Shown: in pieces, positions 1-10,258 of the stretch
Numbering within the stretch: position 1 is the first letter of the stretch
Layout of the letters: every line of letters begins with the position of its first letter
Source of the DNA: Mucilaginibacter dorajii
GTDB taxonomy: Bacteria; Bacteroidota; Bacteroidia; Sphingobacteriales; Sphingobacteriaceae
Direction of reading: 5' to 3'
Length of the DNA stretch: 64,000 nt
Assembly: GCF_024808255.1 (NCBI RefSeq)
Contig: NZ_JANTYS010000008.1
Location: forward strand, 124,001 to 188,000
The notes under the pieces: model-generated
What the model was told of the DNA's origin: nothing
Seen by the model: only the letters and a program-made list of their open reading frames with translations
Database searches by the model: none
Made by a program: the position numbers and the translations under genes

Positions 1-605
1 GTTACGCTTGGGCCAACATAAATATTACTACCACCACCATGGTTTTCAACCCTTTTGTCGGTGTAAAAGATAGTTTTGTAAGATGTTTGTGGTATGTGAA
101 ACCGCTGGGCTCCAGATACAAAGCCCACATAAAGTTCATCGGTTAGTTTTTTTTCGGCACCCAGGTAAAATTTTAGCCGTTGCTGATCAATTTGAGTAAC
201 ATCGGCGCTACGGGTATCGTTGCCAATGCCATAAAAACTAAAGGGGAAGTTATAATAGCTTATGCCAGCGGCAAAGTGATAGCTGTTACCAGGAGTCCAA
301 TAGTTGGTATTGATGCTAAACTTGCTTTGACCTTTTGTGGCAACTGTTGCATAGCCAAATATGCTTGATACACGGGTATCACTCTTAACCGAATCGGTAT
401 AAAATGAATATAAACCGGCGCCTCCAACTTCCAGGCCTGTTTCGGGGGCAGAACTGATTGCGGGTAATACAACAAAGCTGCTTTTTTTTGTACTATCTGC
501 CTTATTAAAAAACATTTTGCGGATAAACTTTGGCAGTACATGCGTTTGAGCCTGGCTGGTTTGCACGCAAAAAACAAATAATAATATGGTTACAAATATC
601 TTCAT
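1..605 (-). CDS. BamA/TamA-type outer membrane protein, 3' end missing
   Basis: Reading the minus strand from the ATG at 605 gives an open frame of about 201 codons that leaves the window at base 1. It starts with a signal peptide (MKIFVTILLFVFCVQTSQAQ), followed by a block around PAISSAPETGLEVGGAG. The rest has alternating aromatic/polar stretches (for example ISYYNFPFSFYGIGNDT) typical of beta-strands of a surface-antigen (Bac_surface_Ag, PF01103) barrel. Such proteins sit in the outer membrane; whether this one inserts or transports proteins cannot be told from the N-terminal third. No POTRA repeats are visible between the signal peptide and the barrel, so it is likely a short barrel-only member. 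Family call is from motif resemblance. Confidence 0.65.
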   Translation of the reverse strand, partial: MKIFVTILLFVFCVQTSQAQTHVLPKFIRKMFFNKADSTKKSSFVVLPAISSAPETGLEVGGAGLYSFYTDSVKSDTRVSSIFGYATVATKGQSKFSINTNYWTPGNSYHFAAGISYYNFPFSFYGIGNDTRSADVTQIDQQRLKFYLGAEKKLTDELYVGFVSGAQRFHIPQTSYKTIFYTDKRVENHGGGSNIYVGPSV

Positions 606-699
606 AAAGAATAGGGCGCTAATATAGGCTCATTTTTACTTCGGTATCTACGCAGTTTAATGTATTTTGATTTAAAAAATCATAATTAAGTAAAATGCC

Positions 700-707
700 T
701 ACTTTTG
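700..707 (+). promoter_or_regulatory. Bacteroidota -7 box TACTTTTG upstream of the DHS-like gene
   Basis: The sequence matches TAnnTTTG, the -7 element of the Bacteroidota housekeeping sigma factor, and lies 23 nt before the ATG at 731. No clear TTTG -33 element is seen at 19 nt spacing, so this is a candidate only. Confidence 0.45.
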
Positions 708-730
708 CACCTGAAATTTATTGACACACT

Positions 731-1711
731 ATGAGCATCACAAGAGGACCTATTTCGCAGTTTATTGAAAGAAATTACCTGCATTTTAACTCAGCAGCAC
801 TAATGGATGCTGCCAAAGGATATGAGACCCACCTTGATGAAGGCGGTAAAATGATGGTTACCCTGGCCGGAGCCATGAGCACCGCCGAGTTAGGAATTTC
901 ACTGGCCGAGATGATTCGGCAGGATAAAATAGCTATAATTTCATGCACCGGGGCAAATCTTGAAGAAGATATCATGAACCTGGTAGCGCACTCTCATTAC
1001 AAAAGAGTACCCAACTACCGCGATTTAAGTCCGCAGGAAGAATGGGATTTGTTAGAGAATCACTACAACCGTGTTACCGATACCTGTATCCCCGAAGAAG
1101 AAGCCTTCCGCAGGTTACAAAAGCACATTCATAAAATATGGAAAGATGCTGATAATAGCGGTGAGCGTTATTTTCCGCATGAATACATGTACAAAATATT
1201 GCTGAGCGGCGAGTTGGAGCAATACTATGAGATAGACCCTAAAAACTCATGGATGCTGGCCGCGGCCGAGAAGAACCTGCCTATCGTAGTACCGGGATGG
1301 GAAGACTCAACTATGGGCAACATTTTTGCATCATACATTATCAAAGGCGAGTTAAAAGCCTCAACAATGAAAAGCGGCATTGAATATATGGCCTGGCTTG
1401 CAGACTGGTATACCAAAAATTCATCGGGCAAGGGCATAGGCTTTTTCCAGATAGGTGGTGGTATAGCAGGCGACTTCCCGATATGCGTTGTGCCAATGCT
1501 TTACCAGGATATGGAAATGCACGATGTACCATTCTGGAGCTATTTCTGCCAGATCTCGGATTCAACAACATCTTACGGCTCATACTCGGGCGCGGTGCCA
1601 AATGAGAAGATCACCTGGGGCAAACTTGACATTCATACCCCTAAATTTATAGTGGAGAGTGATGCTACTATTGTTGCGCCATTAATATTTGCCTGGATTT
1701 TAAAACAATAA
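731..1711 (+). CDS. Deoxyhypusine synthase-like protein
   Basis: The 326-residue product belongs to the deoxyhypusine synthase (DHS) family, NAD-dependent enzymes that transfer the aminobutyl group of spermidine. Visible family blocks are MVTLAGAMSTAELG (about 41-54), ISCTGANLEED (NAD-binding loop) and GIGFFQIGGGIAGDFPI. Near the C-terminus, TWGKLD places Lys298 exactly where the substrate-binding Lys329 of human DHS lies. Eukaryotic and archaeal DHS modify eIF5A, which bacteria lack, so the substrate here is probably another amine, as in homospermidine-forming DHS relatives. It stands alone between a minus-strand barrel gene and the respiratory cluster. The assignment to the family is firm; the reaction is not known from the sequence. 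Confidence 0.85.
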   Translation: MSITRGPISQFIERNYLHFNSAALMDAAKGYETHLDEGGKMMVTLAGAMSTAELGISLAEMIRQDKIAIISCTGANLEEDIMNLVAHSHYKRVPNYRDLSPQEEWDLLENHYNRVTDTCIPEEEAFRRLQKHIHKIWKDADNSGERYFPHEYMYKILLSGELEQYYEIDPKNSWMLAAAEKNLPIVVPGWEDSTMGNIFASYIIKGELKASTMKSGIEYMAWLADWYTKNSSGKGIGFFQIGGGIAGDFPICVVPMLYQDMEMHDVPFWSYFCQISDSTTSYGSYSGAVPNEKITWGKLDIHTPKFIVESDATIVAPLIFAWILKQ

Positions 1712-1841
1712 AGAAATTTTATAATTGCTTACAATGATTAAACCCTTTTAAATTTTGCTAAATGTTATAATATGCCATTAGCGTATTTTAAAGGGGGTTT
1801 TTGATTTATTTAGAACGATTATAAATTATAGGTTACTGTCA

Positions 1842-1879
1842 TTTATGTGTCAGCGATAGTGTAATAAATTTTACTTTTG
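1842..1879 (+). promoter_or_regulatory. Candidate promoter of the alternative complex III operon
   Basis: The AT-rich 250-bp gap before actA holds TACTTTTG at 1872-1879, matching the TAnnTTTG -7 box. A weak TTTATG at 1842-1847 is near the expected -33 position. This would give a leader of about 80 nt for the respiratory operon. Nothing else is recognised in this gap. Confidence 0.4.
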
Positions 1880-1962
1880 TGGCTGTAAAACACAGATGCG
1901 GCACACATCTTTACAGCAGAATAAAACATTAATATAAAAATTATTTAGCATAAATACACTTT

Positions 1963-3228
1963 ATGAGAAGTTTCTCATTGATTTTTAAACAATTCTCAAG
2001 GTCGGTTCTGCTGATTGTTGGGTTTGCTTTTTGGGGTTTTTCTGCCGCTTACGCGCAAACAGACGCGGCAAAGGGCGAGGCCATTTTCAAATCCAAATGT
2101 ACAGCCTGTCATAAAATCGACCAGGTTTTAACCGGCCCGGCGCTTGGCCCGCAACTTACTGAAGAAACAGATGATAAATACCTTATCAAATGGATTCAGA
2201 ACAACCAGGCCCTTATAGCAGCTAAAAATCCTAAAGCCCTTGCCATTTTCAACAAGTTTGAGCAAAAAGGCATGACCACCTTTACAGATCTTTCTGATGG
2301 CGATGTAGGTAACGTAATTACTTTTATCCGTGCTGATTGGGCAAGGATTCAAAAGGAAAAAACACAACCACCTGCCGGTGGTGCTGTTGCCGAAGAAAAA
2401 GGCCCGAGCGAACTGGTTGTTTGGGGCTTAGTTGGTATCATTGTTATTGCATTTATTGTAATACTGGTATTAAACAAGGTAGTTGGTACTTTAGAGCGCC
2501 TGGTATCTAAAAACAAAGACCTGGTAATTGAAGAAGAGCCCGTTGTTGCTGAAGCTGATAAAAACGTACTGCTTAAAAAGATCCTTAAGAATAAAAAATT
2601 AGTATTCTTTATACTTGTTTGCGGTACCATCGCGATGGGCAGCTGGGGATGGGTTACTTTGTGGAACACCAACGTACACACAGGTTACCAACCGGTACAG
2701 CCTATTAAATACTCACATGAGTTACATGCCGGTACCATGAAAATTGATTGCCAGTACTGTCACTCTGGTGCATACAAATCAAAAAACGCGTCTATCCCTT
2801 CATTAAACGTGTGTATGAACTGCCACAAGGTTGTTAAAACCGAGTCGCCTGAAATTCATAAAATTTACGACGCTTTGGGTTACGATCCAAAAACTCAGAA
2901 ATACGATAGCACTGCAGCTAAACCTATTCAATGGGTTAGGGTACATAACCTGCCAGATTTGGCTTACTTTAACCACTCACAGCACGTGAAGGTTGCAGGT
3001 ATCAAATGCCAGGCTTGTCATGGTCCGGTACAAACCATGAAAGAGGTTTACCAGTACTCACCGCTTACTATGAAATGGTGTATCCAGTGCCACAAACGTA
3101 CCGAAGTTAACGGTAAAGGCAACGCTTATTACGATAGCATACTTGCTGCTCACGATAAGATCAAGAAGGGTGAGAAAGTTACTGCCGCTGTTTTAGGTGG
3201 TATCGAGTGCGGCAAATGCCACTATTAA
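1963..3228 (+). CDS. actA: Alternative complex III multihaem cytochrome c, ActA
   Basis: The 421-residue multihaem c-type cytochrome passes electrons from the complex to periplasmic cytochrome c or directly to the oxidase. It has a signal peptide (to about Ala31), a class-I-like monohaem domain with CTACH at 46-50 and a possible Met ligand in KGMTTF, then two hydrophobic helices (around 147-170 and 212-232). A periplasmic domain follows with five CxxCH motifs at Cys263, 284, 349, 373 and 416, the last next to the C-terminus. That makes six haem sites, one more than the pentahaem ActA usually described. It heads the actABCDEF-cox operon and lies 37 bp before actB. Confidence 0.9.
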   Translation: MRSFSLIFKQFSRSVLLIVGFAFWGFSAAYAQTDAAKGEAIFKSKCTACHKIDQVLTGPALGPQLTEETDDKYLIKWIQNNQALIAAKNPKALAIFNKFEQKGMTTFTDLSDGDVGNVITFIRADWARIQKEKTQPPAGGAVAEEKGPSELVVWGLVGIIVIAFIVILVLNKVVGTLERLVSKNKDLVIEEEPVVAEADKNVLLKKILKNKKLVFFILVCGTIAMGSWGWVTLWNTNVHTGYQPVQPIKYSHELHAGTMKIDCQYCHSGAYKSKNASIPSLNVCMNCHKVVKTESPEIHKIYDALGYDPKTQKYDSTAAKPIQWVRVHNLPDLAYFNHSQHVKVAGIKCQACHGPVQTMKEVYQYSPLTMKWCIQCHKRTEVNGKGNAYYDSILAAHDKIKKGEKVTAAVLGGIECGKCHY

Positions 3229-3265
3229 TCAATAAGAATTTAGCATTACAGTTTATATAGCTTAA

Positions 3266-6200
3266 ATGGACAGCAATAAAAAATACTGGAAAGGTTTAGA
3301 AGAACTAAACAGAACACCAGAATTTGTTGAGAAAAATAAAAACGAGTTTGCAGAGCCTATCCCTATCGAGGATTTGTTAAGCGGATCAGGCTTATCGGCT
3401 CCAACTCCCCGCCGCGACTTTTTAAAGGCGCTTGGTTTTGGTGTTGGTGCGGTTACACTGGCTGCTTGTCAAAAGGTACCTGTACATAAATCAATCCCTT
3501 ACCTTATAAAACCTGAGGAAGTTACACCTGGTGTAGCCAACTACTATTCTTCAACTTATGAAGGACAGGCTATATTGGTAAAAACACGTGAAGGCCGCCC
3601 TATTAAAGTAGAAGGTAACCCTAACGATGTTTTCGCCAAAGGTGGTTTAAGCGCGCAAGGCCAGGCTTCGGTTTTAGATCTGTATGATGCAAACCGCACC
3701 CAAGATCCTAAAATTGATGGTGGTGACGCGGCATGGCCAGAAGTTGATGCCTTTGTTTTGAGGGAGCTTGCAGCTGTTGCAGCTTCTGGAAAAGCCATCC
3801 GCATTGTAACTTCAACAATCAACAGCCCATCTACTTTAGCTGTTATTGCCGAGTTTACTGCAAAATACCCAACTACAAAACACATCAATTACGAGGCAAT
3901 ATCTTATACAGGTATCATCCAGGCTAATCAAAACAGCTTTGGTAAAGCCGTATTGCCACACTACAATTTTGATAAAGCCGACGTTATTGTAAGCTTCGGG
4001 GCCGATTTCCTGGGTACCTGGATCTCCCCTGAAGAATTTACCCGTCAGTACGTATCAAACCGTAACAGCAAATCACTGGCAAGCAAAAAGATGTCTCGCC
4101 ATATTCAGTTTGAAACTGGTATGAGCATGACAGGTACCAACGCAGATAACCGTTACCCGGTAAAACCATCTGAAGAAGGTATCGCTTTATTAAGCTTATA
4201 TAACGCTATTGCCGGTACAAGCCTTGCCGGTTCAAAAAAAGTATCTAATAAAGCAGTTGATAACGCCATCACCCTTGCCGCAACAGAATTAAAAGCTGCC
4301 AAAGGCAAAGCATTGGTAGTTGCAGGTTCAAATGATGTTGCTACACAAACTTTGGTAAACGCCATCAACTCATTACTGGGTAGCTATGGCAACACCATCG
4401 ATCTGGATAACCCATCAAAACAATACGCCGGTAACGACCAGGATTTTGCTGCATTTGTTAGCGAGCTGGCTGCTGGTGCAGTTGGCGCGGTATTATTCCT
4501 TAACGCTAATCCTGCTTACGATTACTTTAAAGCAAAAGAATTTACAGACGCGCTTAAAAAAGTACGTTTAAAAATATCATTCTCAGATCATGCTGATGAA
4601 ACCTCATTACTATCAAATGTAGTGGCGCCAAATCATCATTATTTAGAGTCATGGGGCGATGCTAACGCTACCGAAGGTTATTACACTGTTGTACAGCCAA
4701 CCATCAACCCGGTTTACAACACCCGCCAGGCCGAGCAAAGCTTATTGATCTGGGCCGAAAGCACAACTAAAGATTACTACACTTTTGTACGCAATACCTG
4801 GAATACCAGCTTATTGGCAAAAGGTGGTTTATCTGGTCAAAAAGGCTGGGAAGAGTTATTGCAAAAAGGTATGATCAAAACTGCTCCTGTAGCAGCCGGT
4901 AGCTATACCTTTAGCCACGACTTAAATGCAGTAGCACAAACTATTGTTGACCACGGCAACAGCCTGGTATCTGGTGATAACTTCGAATTACAGGTTTATC
5001 AGTCAGTAGGTATGGGCGATGGCAAGCGTGCTAACAACCCATGGTTACAGGAAATGCCAGATCCGGTATCTAAAGTTACCTGGGATAACTACGCGGCTAT
5101 GTCAATTGCCGACATTAAAAAGCTTAAATACGAAGAAGGCGACGTAATTAAAATTGAAGCCAACGGTTACACTGTTGAGCTGCCTGTGTTAGCACAGCCA
5201 GGTCAGGCACAGGGTACTATCTCTATCGCTGTTGGTTATGGCCGCACAAGCGCTGGTTTGGTAGGTAACAACGTAGGTAAAAACGCATATCCTTTCTATA
5301 GTTACCGTAACGGTACTTTACAAACTACGGCTTCTATCAGCAAGTTTGGTAAAACCGGCATGATATCTACCCTGGCGCAAACACAAACCCACCACTCATA
5401 TGAGGGTAGGAGCGTTATCCGCGAGGCTTCATTTACCGAATACAAAAAGAACCCTGCAGCCGGTAGCGGTAAAGAGGGCGAACACAAAGATTATAACAAA
5501 GAAAGCCTTTGGGACGATCATGACCGCCCTGTTTATGACTGGGTTATGGCTATCGACCTTAATGCATGTACAGGTTGCGGCGCTTGTATCGTAGCTTGTA
5601 GTGCAGAAAATAACATTCCTGTTGTAGGTAAAGACGAAGTTAAACGTCGTCGTGAAATGCACTGGATCCGTATTGACCGTTATTACAGCTATAACGATCA
5701 TGGTAACAGCGAAGAAGCGGTAACCAAAGAAGATGCTATCGCTAAATTGGATAACTTCGATAACGTATCGGTTGTTCACCAGCCAATGCTTTGCCAGCAC
5801 TGTGATCACGCACCTTGCGAAACAGTTTGCCCGGTATTAGCAACAGTACACTCATCAGAAGGTTTAAACCAAATGGCTTATAACCGTTGCGTAGGTACAC
5901 GTTATTGCGCAAACAACTGCCCTTATAAAGTACGTCGCTTTAACTGGTTTAACTATTGGAACGATTCTCGTTTTGATAACTACCTGAATAATGAGCATAC
6001 ACAATTAGTATTAAACCCGGATGTTACCACACGTTTCCGTGGTGTAATGGAAAAATGCTCCATGTGTGTTCAACGTATCCAGGCTGGTAAACTGCAGGCT
6101 AAAATTGAAAAACGCCCGCTTAAAGATGGCGAAGTTAAAATGGCTTGTCAGCAAACATGTTCGGCTAACGCTATCGTTTTCGGTAACAAAAACGATCCTA

Positions 6201-6322
6201 ACTCCGAAGTTTCAAAAGCGTTGGCAAGCGAAAGAACTTACTACGTGCTTGAAGAGTTAAACGTGCAACCAGGTATCGGTTACCAGGTTAAGGTTAGGAA
6301 TTTATCAGAAACAGAGGCTTAA
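3266..6322 (+). CDS. actB: Alternative complex III iron-sulfur/molybdopterin-like subunit, ActB
   Basis: The 1018-residue protein fuses a molybdopterin-oxidoreductase-like domain with a C-terminal ferredoxin-like domain; in this complex the first part carries no molybdenum and the second holds the iron-sulfur relay. A twin-arginine signal (RRDFLKALGFG, Arg49-Arg50) is followed by LAAC with Cys68, which fits a Tat-exported lipoprotein. The iron-sulfur motifs are seen in the last third: CTGCGACIVAC, CQHCDHAPCETVCP, CVGTRYCANNCP, and a final CSMC with CQQTC. It acts on the periplasmic face, between the quinol-oxidising membrane subunits and ActA. Length is normal for the family. Confidence 0.93.
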   Translation: MDSNKKYWKGLEELNRTPEFVEKNKNEFAEPIPIEDLLSGSGLSAPTPRRDFLKALGFGVGAVTLAACQKVPVHKSIPYLIKPEEVTPGVANYYSSTYEGQAILVKTREGRPIKVEGNPNDVFAKGGLSAQGQASVLDLYDANRTQDPKIDGGDAAWPEVDAFVLRELAAVAASGKAIRIVTSTINSPSTLAVIAEFTAKYPTTKHINYEAISYTGIIQANQNSFGKAVLPHYNFDKADVIVSFGADFLGTWISPEEFTRQYVSNRNSKSLASKKMSRHIQFETGMSMTGTNADNRYPVKPSEEGIALLSLYNAIAGTSLAGSKKVSNKAVDNAITLAATELKAAKGKALVVAGSNDVATQTLVNAINSLLGSYGNTIDLDNPSKQYAGNDQDFAAFVSELAAGAVGAVLFLNANPAYDYFKAKEFTDALKKVRLKISFSDHADETSLLSNVVAPNHHYLESWGDANATEGYYTVVQPTINPVYNTRQAEQSLLIWAESTTKDYYTFVRNTWNTSLLAKGGLSGQKGWEELLQKGMIKTAPVAAGSYTFSHDLNAVAQTIVDHGNSLVSGDNFELQVYQSVGMGDGKRANNPWLQEMPDPVSKVTWDNYAAMSIADIKKLKYEEGDVIKIEANGYTVELPVLAQPGQAQGTISIAVGYGRTSAGLVGNNVGKNAYPFYSYRNGTLQTTASISKFGKTGMISTLAQTQTHHSYEGRSVIREASFTEYKKNPAAGSGKEGEHKDYNKESLWDDHDRPVYDWVMAIDLNACTGCGACIVACSAENNIPVVGKDEVKRRREMHWIRIDRYYSYNDHGNSEEAVTKEDAIAKLDNFDNVSVVHQPMLCQHCDHAPCETVCPVLATVHSSEGLNQMAYNRCVGTRYCANNCPYKVRRFNWFNYWNDSRFDNYLNNEHTQLVLNPDVTTRFRGVMEKCSMCVQRIQAGKLQAKIEKRPLKDGEVKMACQQTCSANAIVFGNKNDPNSEVSKALASERTYYVLEELNVQPGIGYQVKVRNLSETEA

Positions 6323-6349
6323 AATTTTTGTATACAGATATTAAAATAT

Positions 6350-7822
<1,473 letters not shown>

Positions 7823-7829
7823 TTAACAA

Positions 7830-8366
7830 ATGAGCAGCACCAAATATATATTAGGCGTTTTTGATGATCCCGATGATCTGATGCATGGGATTGATAAATT
7901 ACAAAAAAACAGCGTATCTATTTACGACGTTTACTCGCCTTGCCCTATTCACGGCATCGATGCTAAATTAGGCATCAAAGATTCACGTCTTGGTTATGCA
8001 GCCTTCATGTTTGGCTGTTTAGGCGGATCGATCATGTTTTCGATGGTTTATTACATGCTTACGCATGATTGGCCTATAAACATTGGCGGTAAAAACTTTT
8101 TCCCCATCCCTAACTTTGTACCGGTTACTTTTGAGTGGACGGTATTATGGACGGCCTTTGGTATGACATTTACTTTCTTTTTTGCCACACACCTTTTCCC
8201 GGGCCGTGCGCCAAGGGTAATGGACCTGCGTGCCACTAATGATAAATTTATACTTGCCATTGATGCACGCATAAACGGCGCACATGATGATATCACCAAT
8301 TTGTTAAAAGAAGCAGGAGCTGTTGAAGTGAAGCATAACGAAAGAAAATATGTTAGCTATGAATAA
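7830..8366 (+). CDS. actD: Alternative complex III membrane subunit ActD (DUF3341)
   Basis: The 178-residue protein starts with a soluble ferredoxin-fold-like region (YILGVFDDPDDLMHGIDKL), then the family stretch YSPCPIHGIDAKLG. Two transmembrane helices follow (about 49-71 and 90-113), and a soluble tail closes with GAVEVKHNERKY. This matches DUF3341, the ActD subunit, which anchors and packs against ActC and ActF and has no cofactor of its own. Its stop codon overlaps the start of actE by 8 bases, so the two are likely translationally coupled. Confidence 0.92.
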   Translation: MSSTKYILGVFDDPDDLMHGIDKLQKNSVSIYDVYSPCPIHGIDAKLGIKDSRLGYAAFMFGCLGGSIMFSMVYYMLTHDWPINIGGKNFFPIPNFVPVTFEWTVLWTAFGMTFTFFFATHLFPGRAPRVMDLRATNDKFILAIDARINGAHDDITNLLKEAGAVEVKHNERKYVSYE

Positions 8367-8934
8367 ATTTAGAATATTAGGTACAATAGTTATCGCTATC
8401 GCTGCTTCGATAGCCGTAACATCGTGCAAGGATAAAAGAAGCACGGGTTGGGAATATGCTCCTAACATGTACGAGCATACTGCTTATGATCCTGATCAAA
8501 AGAACCCTAACTTTAAGGATGGTAAAACCGCGCAGGTACCACCCGCCGGAACTATCCCGGTAGGCTTTACCAAGTTTGATTATCCTAATACCAAGGATGG
8601 TTATGAACTGGCGAGTGTTGAGGTTAAAACTGTACTGGCACAAACCCAGGCAAACTATAAAGACGGAAAAATTTTGTTTGAGCATTTTTGCTCTCCCTGC
8701 CACGGCCTTAAAGGTTTAGGCGATGGTGAAGTGGTAAAACATGGCTTTCCGCCTCCACCGTCATATTCAAGTGGCCAATCATCACGTGGTGGTGCCATGA
8801 AAGATTTAACAGACGGTAAAATTTATCATACTATTACTTACGGCGTAAACGCCATGGGGTCATATGCTTCACAGCTTAACCCTGAAGAGCGCTGGAAAGT
8901 GATCATGTATGTTCACCATTTACAAACTTTATAA
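8359..8934 (+). CDS. actE: Alternative complex III monohaem cytochrome c lipoprotein, ActE
   Basis: The frame opens at 8350, but the ATG at 8359 gives a proper lipoprotein signal (MNKFRILGTIVIAIAASIAV then TSC, lipid Cys23) and overlaps the actD stop, so that start is chosen (191 residues). A single haem site, CSPCH at 111-115, is followed by GLKGLGDGEV. The stretch NAMGSYASQL supplies the likely axial Met, and the class-I cytochrome c ending ERWKVIMYVHHLQ is present. Membrane-anchored ActE is a candidate electron carrier from the complex towards the terminal oxidase. Confidence 0.92.
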   Translation: MNKFRILGTIVIAIAASIAVTSCKDKRSTGWEYAPNMYEHTAYDPDQKNPNFKDGKTAQVPPAGTIPVGFTKFDYPNTKDGYELASVEVKTVLAQTQANYKDGKILFEHFCSPCHGLKGLGDGEVVKHGFPPPPSYSSGQSSRGGAMKDLTDGKIYHTITYGVNAMGSYASQLNPEERWKVIMYVHHLQTL

Positions 8935-8945
8935 GATTAGATTGA

Positions 8946-10211
8946 ATGAGCACTCATAATAGTTTTGACGAGCACTTTGAATTTACCGGCAAGGCAAAAA
9001 CTTACAGCCTGGTTGGTATAGCAATAGGTATCATTACCATACTTGCTGGTTTTGTAACCAATCATAGTCTACAAACATTTGCTAACTTATTGTTAATGGG
9101 TTACTACTTTACCTGTGTTTGTATGGCTGGCGTATTTTTCTGCGCATTACAGTACGTTTCCCAGGCAGGTTGGTCGGCATCGTTGCTGCGCGTACCACAA
9201 GCTTTTGCTAAAACATTGCCTTTAGCCGCGGTGATATTAATAATAATCATCATAGCCGGTTTATCATTAACCCATCCACAGGATATTGAAGGCAAATCGG
9301 TAGTTGCTCCTTACCTTTATAAATTGTGGGCCGTTAATGGCGTTACCGTTAAAGGCAATGAAAATTTCAACGCGGTTATTGCCGGAAAAGCGGGGTATTT
9401 GAACAGGCCTTTCTTTTTAGCACGTATTATTGGATTTTTAGGAGCCTATTCAATTTTTGGATGGTTACTTAATAAATATTCACAAACTGAAGACGAATTA
9501 GGTGGTGTATTTTATTACAGCAAAAGCTTTACTATCTCAGCAGCGTTTTTGGTAATATTTGGTTTTACTACTCCTTTGTTTGCTTTCGACGTGATCATGT
9601 CATTAGAGGCACACTGGTTTTCAACCATGTTTGGCTGGTATAATTTTGCGGCCATGTGGGTAAGTACCTTATCTATCATTACCCTTACCATTATTTGGTT
9701 AAGAAGCCAGGGTTATATGCAATGGATCACTCAAAATCACTTGCACAGCCTTGGTCAGTTAATGTTTGGTTTCTCTATCTTCTGGACCTATACCTGGTTT
9801 GCTCAGTTCCTGTTGGTGTATTACGCCAATATTCCTGAAGAGGCTGTTTATTTCCTGAAAAGGTGGGAGCCTGAATTTAAACCATGGTTCTGGTTAAATA
9901 TCGTGATTAACTTTTTAGCCCCGCTTTTGATCATCATGGCGCGTGATTCAAAACGTAGCACAAAAGTACTGGCATGGACTTGCGGTTTGTTGATTGTTGG
10001 ACACTGGCTTGATTATTTTGTAATGATAATGCCCGGCACCGTAGGCCCTCAGGCTGAGTGGTGGATGGAAATTGGTCCTCTTGAAATTGGTATTTTCCTT
10101 GGCTTTGCCGGTCTGTTTGTTTTCACCACGATGACAGCATTAAGCAGCTTCAAGTCAACGATACCTAAAAAACATCCATTCCTGGAGGAGAGCTTACATC
10201 ATCAGATATAA
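8946..10211 (+). CDS. actF: Alternative complex III quinone-binding membrane subunit 2, ActF
   Basis: The 421-residue polytopic protein is a distant ActC homologue with about ten predicted helices, beginning YSLVGIAIGIITILAGFVT and including GVFYYSKSF, FDVIMSLEAHWFSTMFGWY and IFWTYTWFAQFLLVYYANI. These are characteristic of ActF, which pairs with ActC in the membrane; residues suggestive of a proton path (Asp and Glu in helices) are present. It follows actE by 11 bp and closes the ACIII set. A new -7 box occurs in the 47-bp gap before coxB. Confidence 0.9.
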   Translation: MSTHNSFDEHFEFTGKAKTYSLVGIAIGIITILAGFVTNHSLQTFANLLLMGYYFTCVCMAGVFFCALQYVSQAGWSASLLRVPQAFAKTLPLAAVILIIIIIAGLSLTHPQDIEGKSVVAPYLYKLWAVNGVTVKGNENFNAVIAGKAGYLNRPFFLARIIGFLGAYSIFGWLLNKYSQTEDELGGVFYYSKSFTISAAFLVIFGFTTPLFAFDVIMSLEAHWFSTMFGWYNFAAMWVSTLSIITLTIIWLRSQGYMQWITQNHLHSLGQLMFGFSIFWTYTWFAQFLLVYYANIPEEAVYFLKRWEPEFKPWFWLNIVINFLAPLLIIMARDSKRSTKVLAWTCGLLIVGHWLDYFVMIMPGTVGPQAEWWMEIGPLEIGIFLGFAGLFVFTTMTALSSFKSTIPKKHPFLEESLHHQI

Positions 10212-10218
10212 TAATTGT

Positions 10219-10226
10219 TATTTTTG
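10219..10226 (+). promoter_or_regulatory. -7 box TATTTTTG before coxB
   Basis: This TAnnTTTG match sits in the short actF-coxB gap, 32 nt before the coxB ATG. It could provide an internal promoter letting the oxidase genes be expressed apart from ACIII. No convincing -33 element accompanies it. Confidence 0.4.
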
Positions 10227-10258
10227 CATCAAATACAGAATACCAAACAAACATTAAA

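Noticed and set aside
3266..6322. Molybdenum-dependent nitrate or formate enzyme
   Set aside because: The domain fusion and gene order actABCDEF identify an alternative complex III subunit, which carries no molybdenum.
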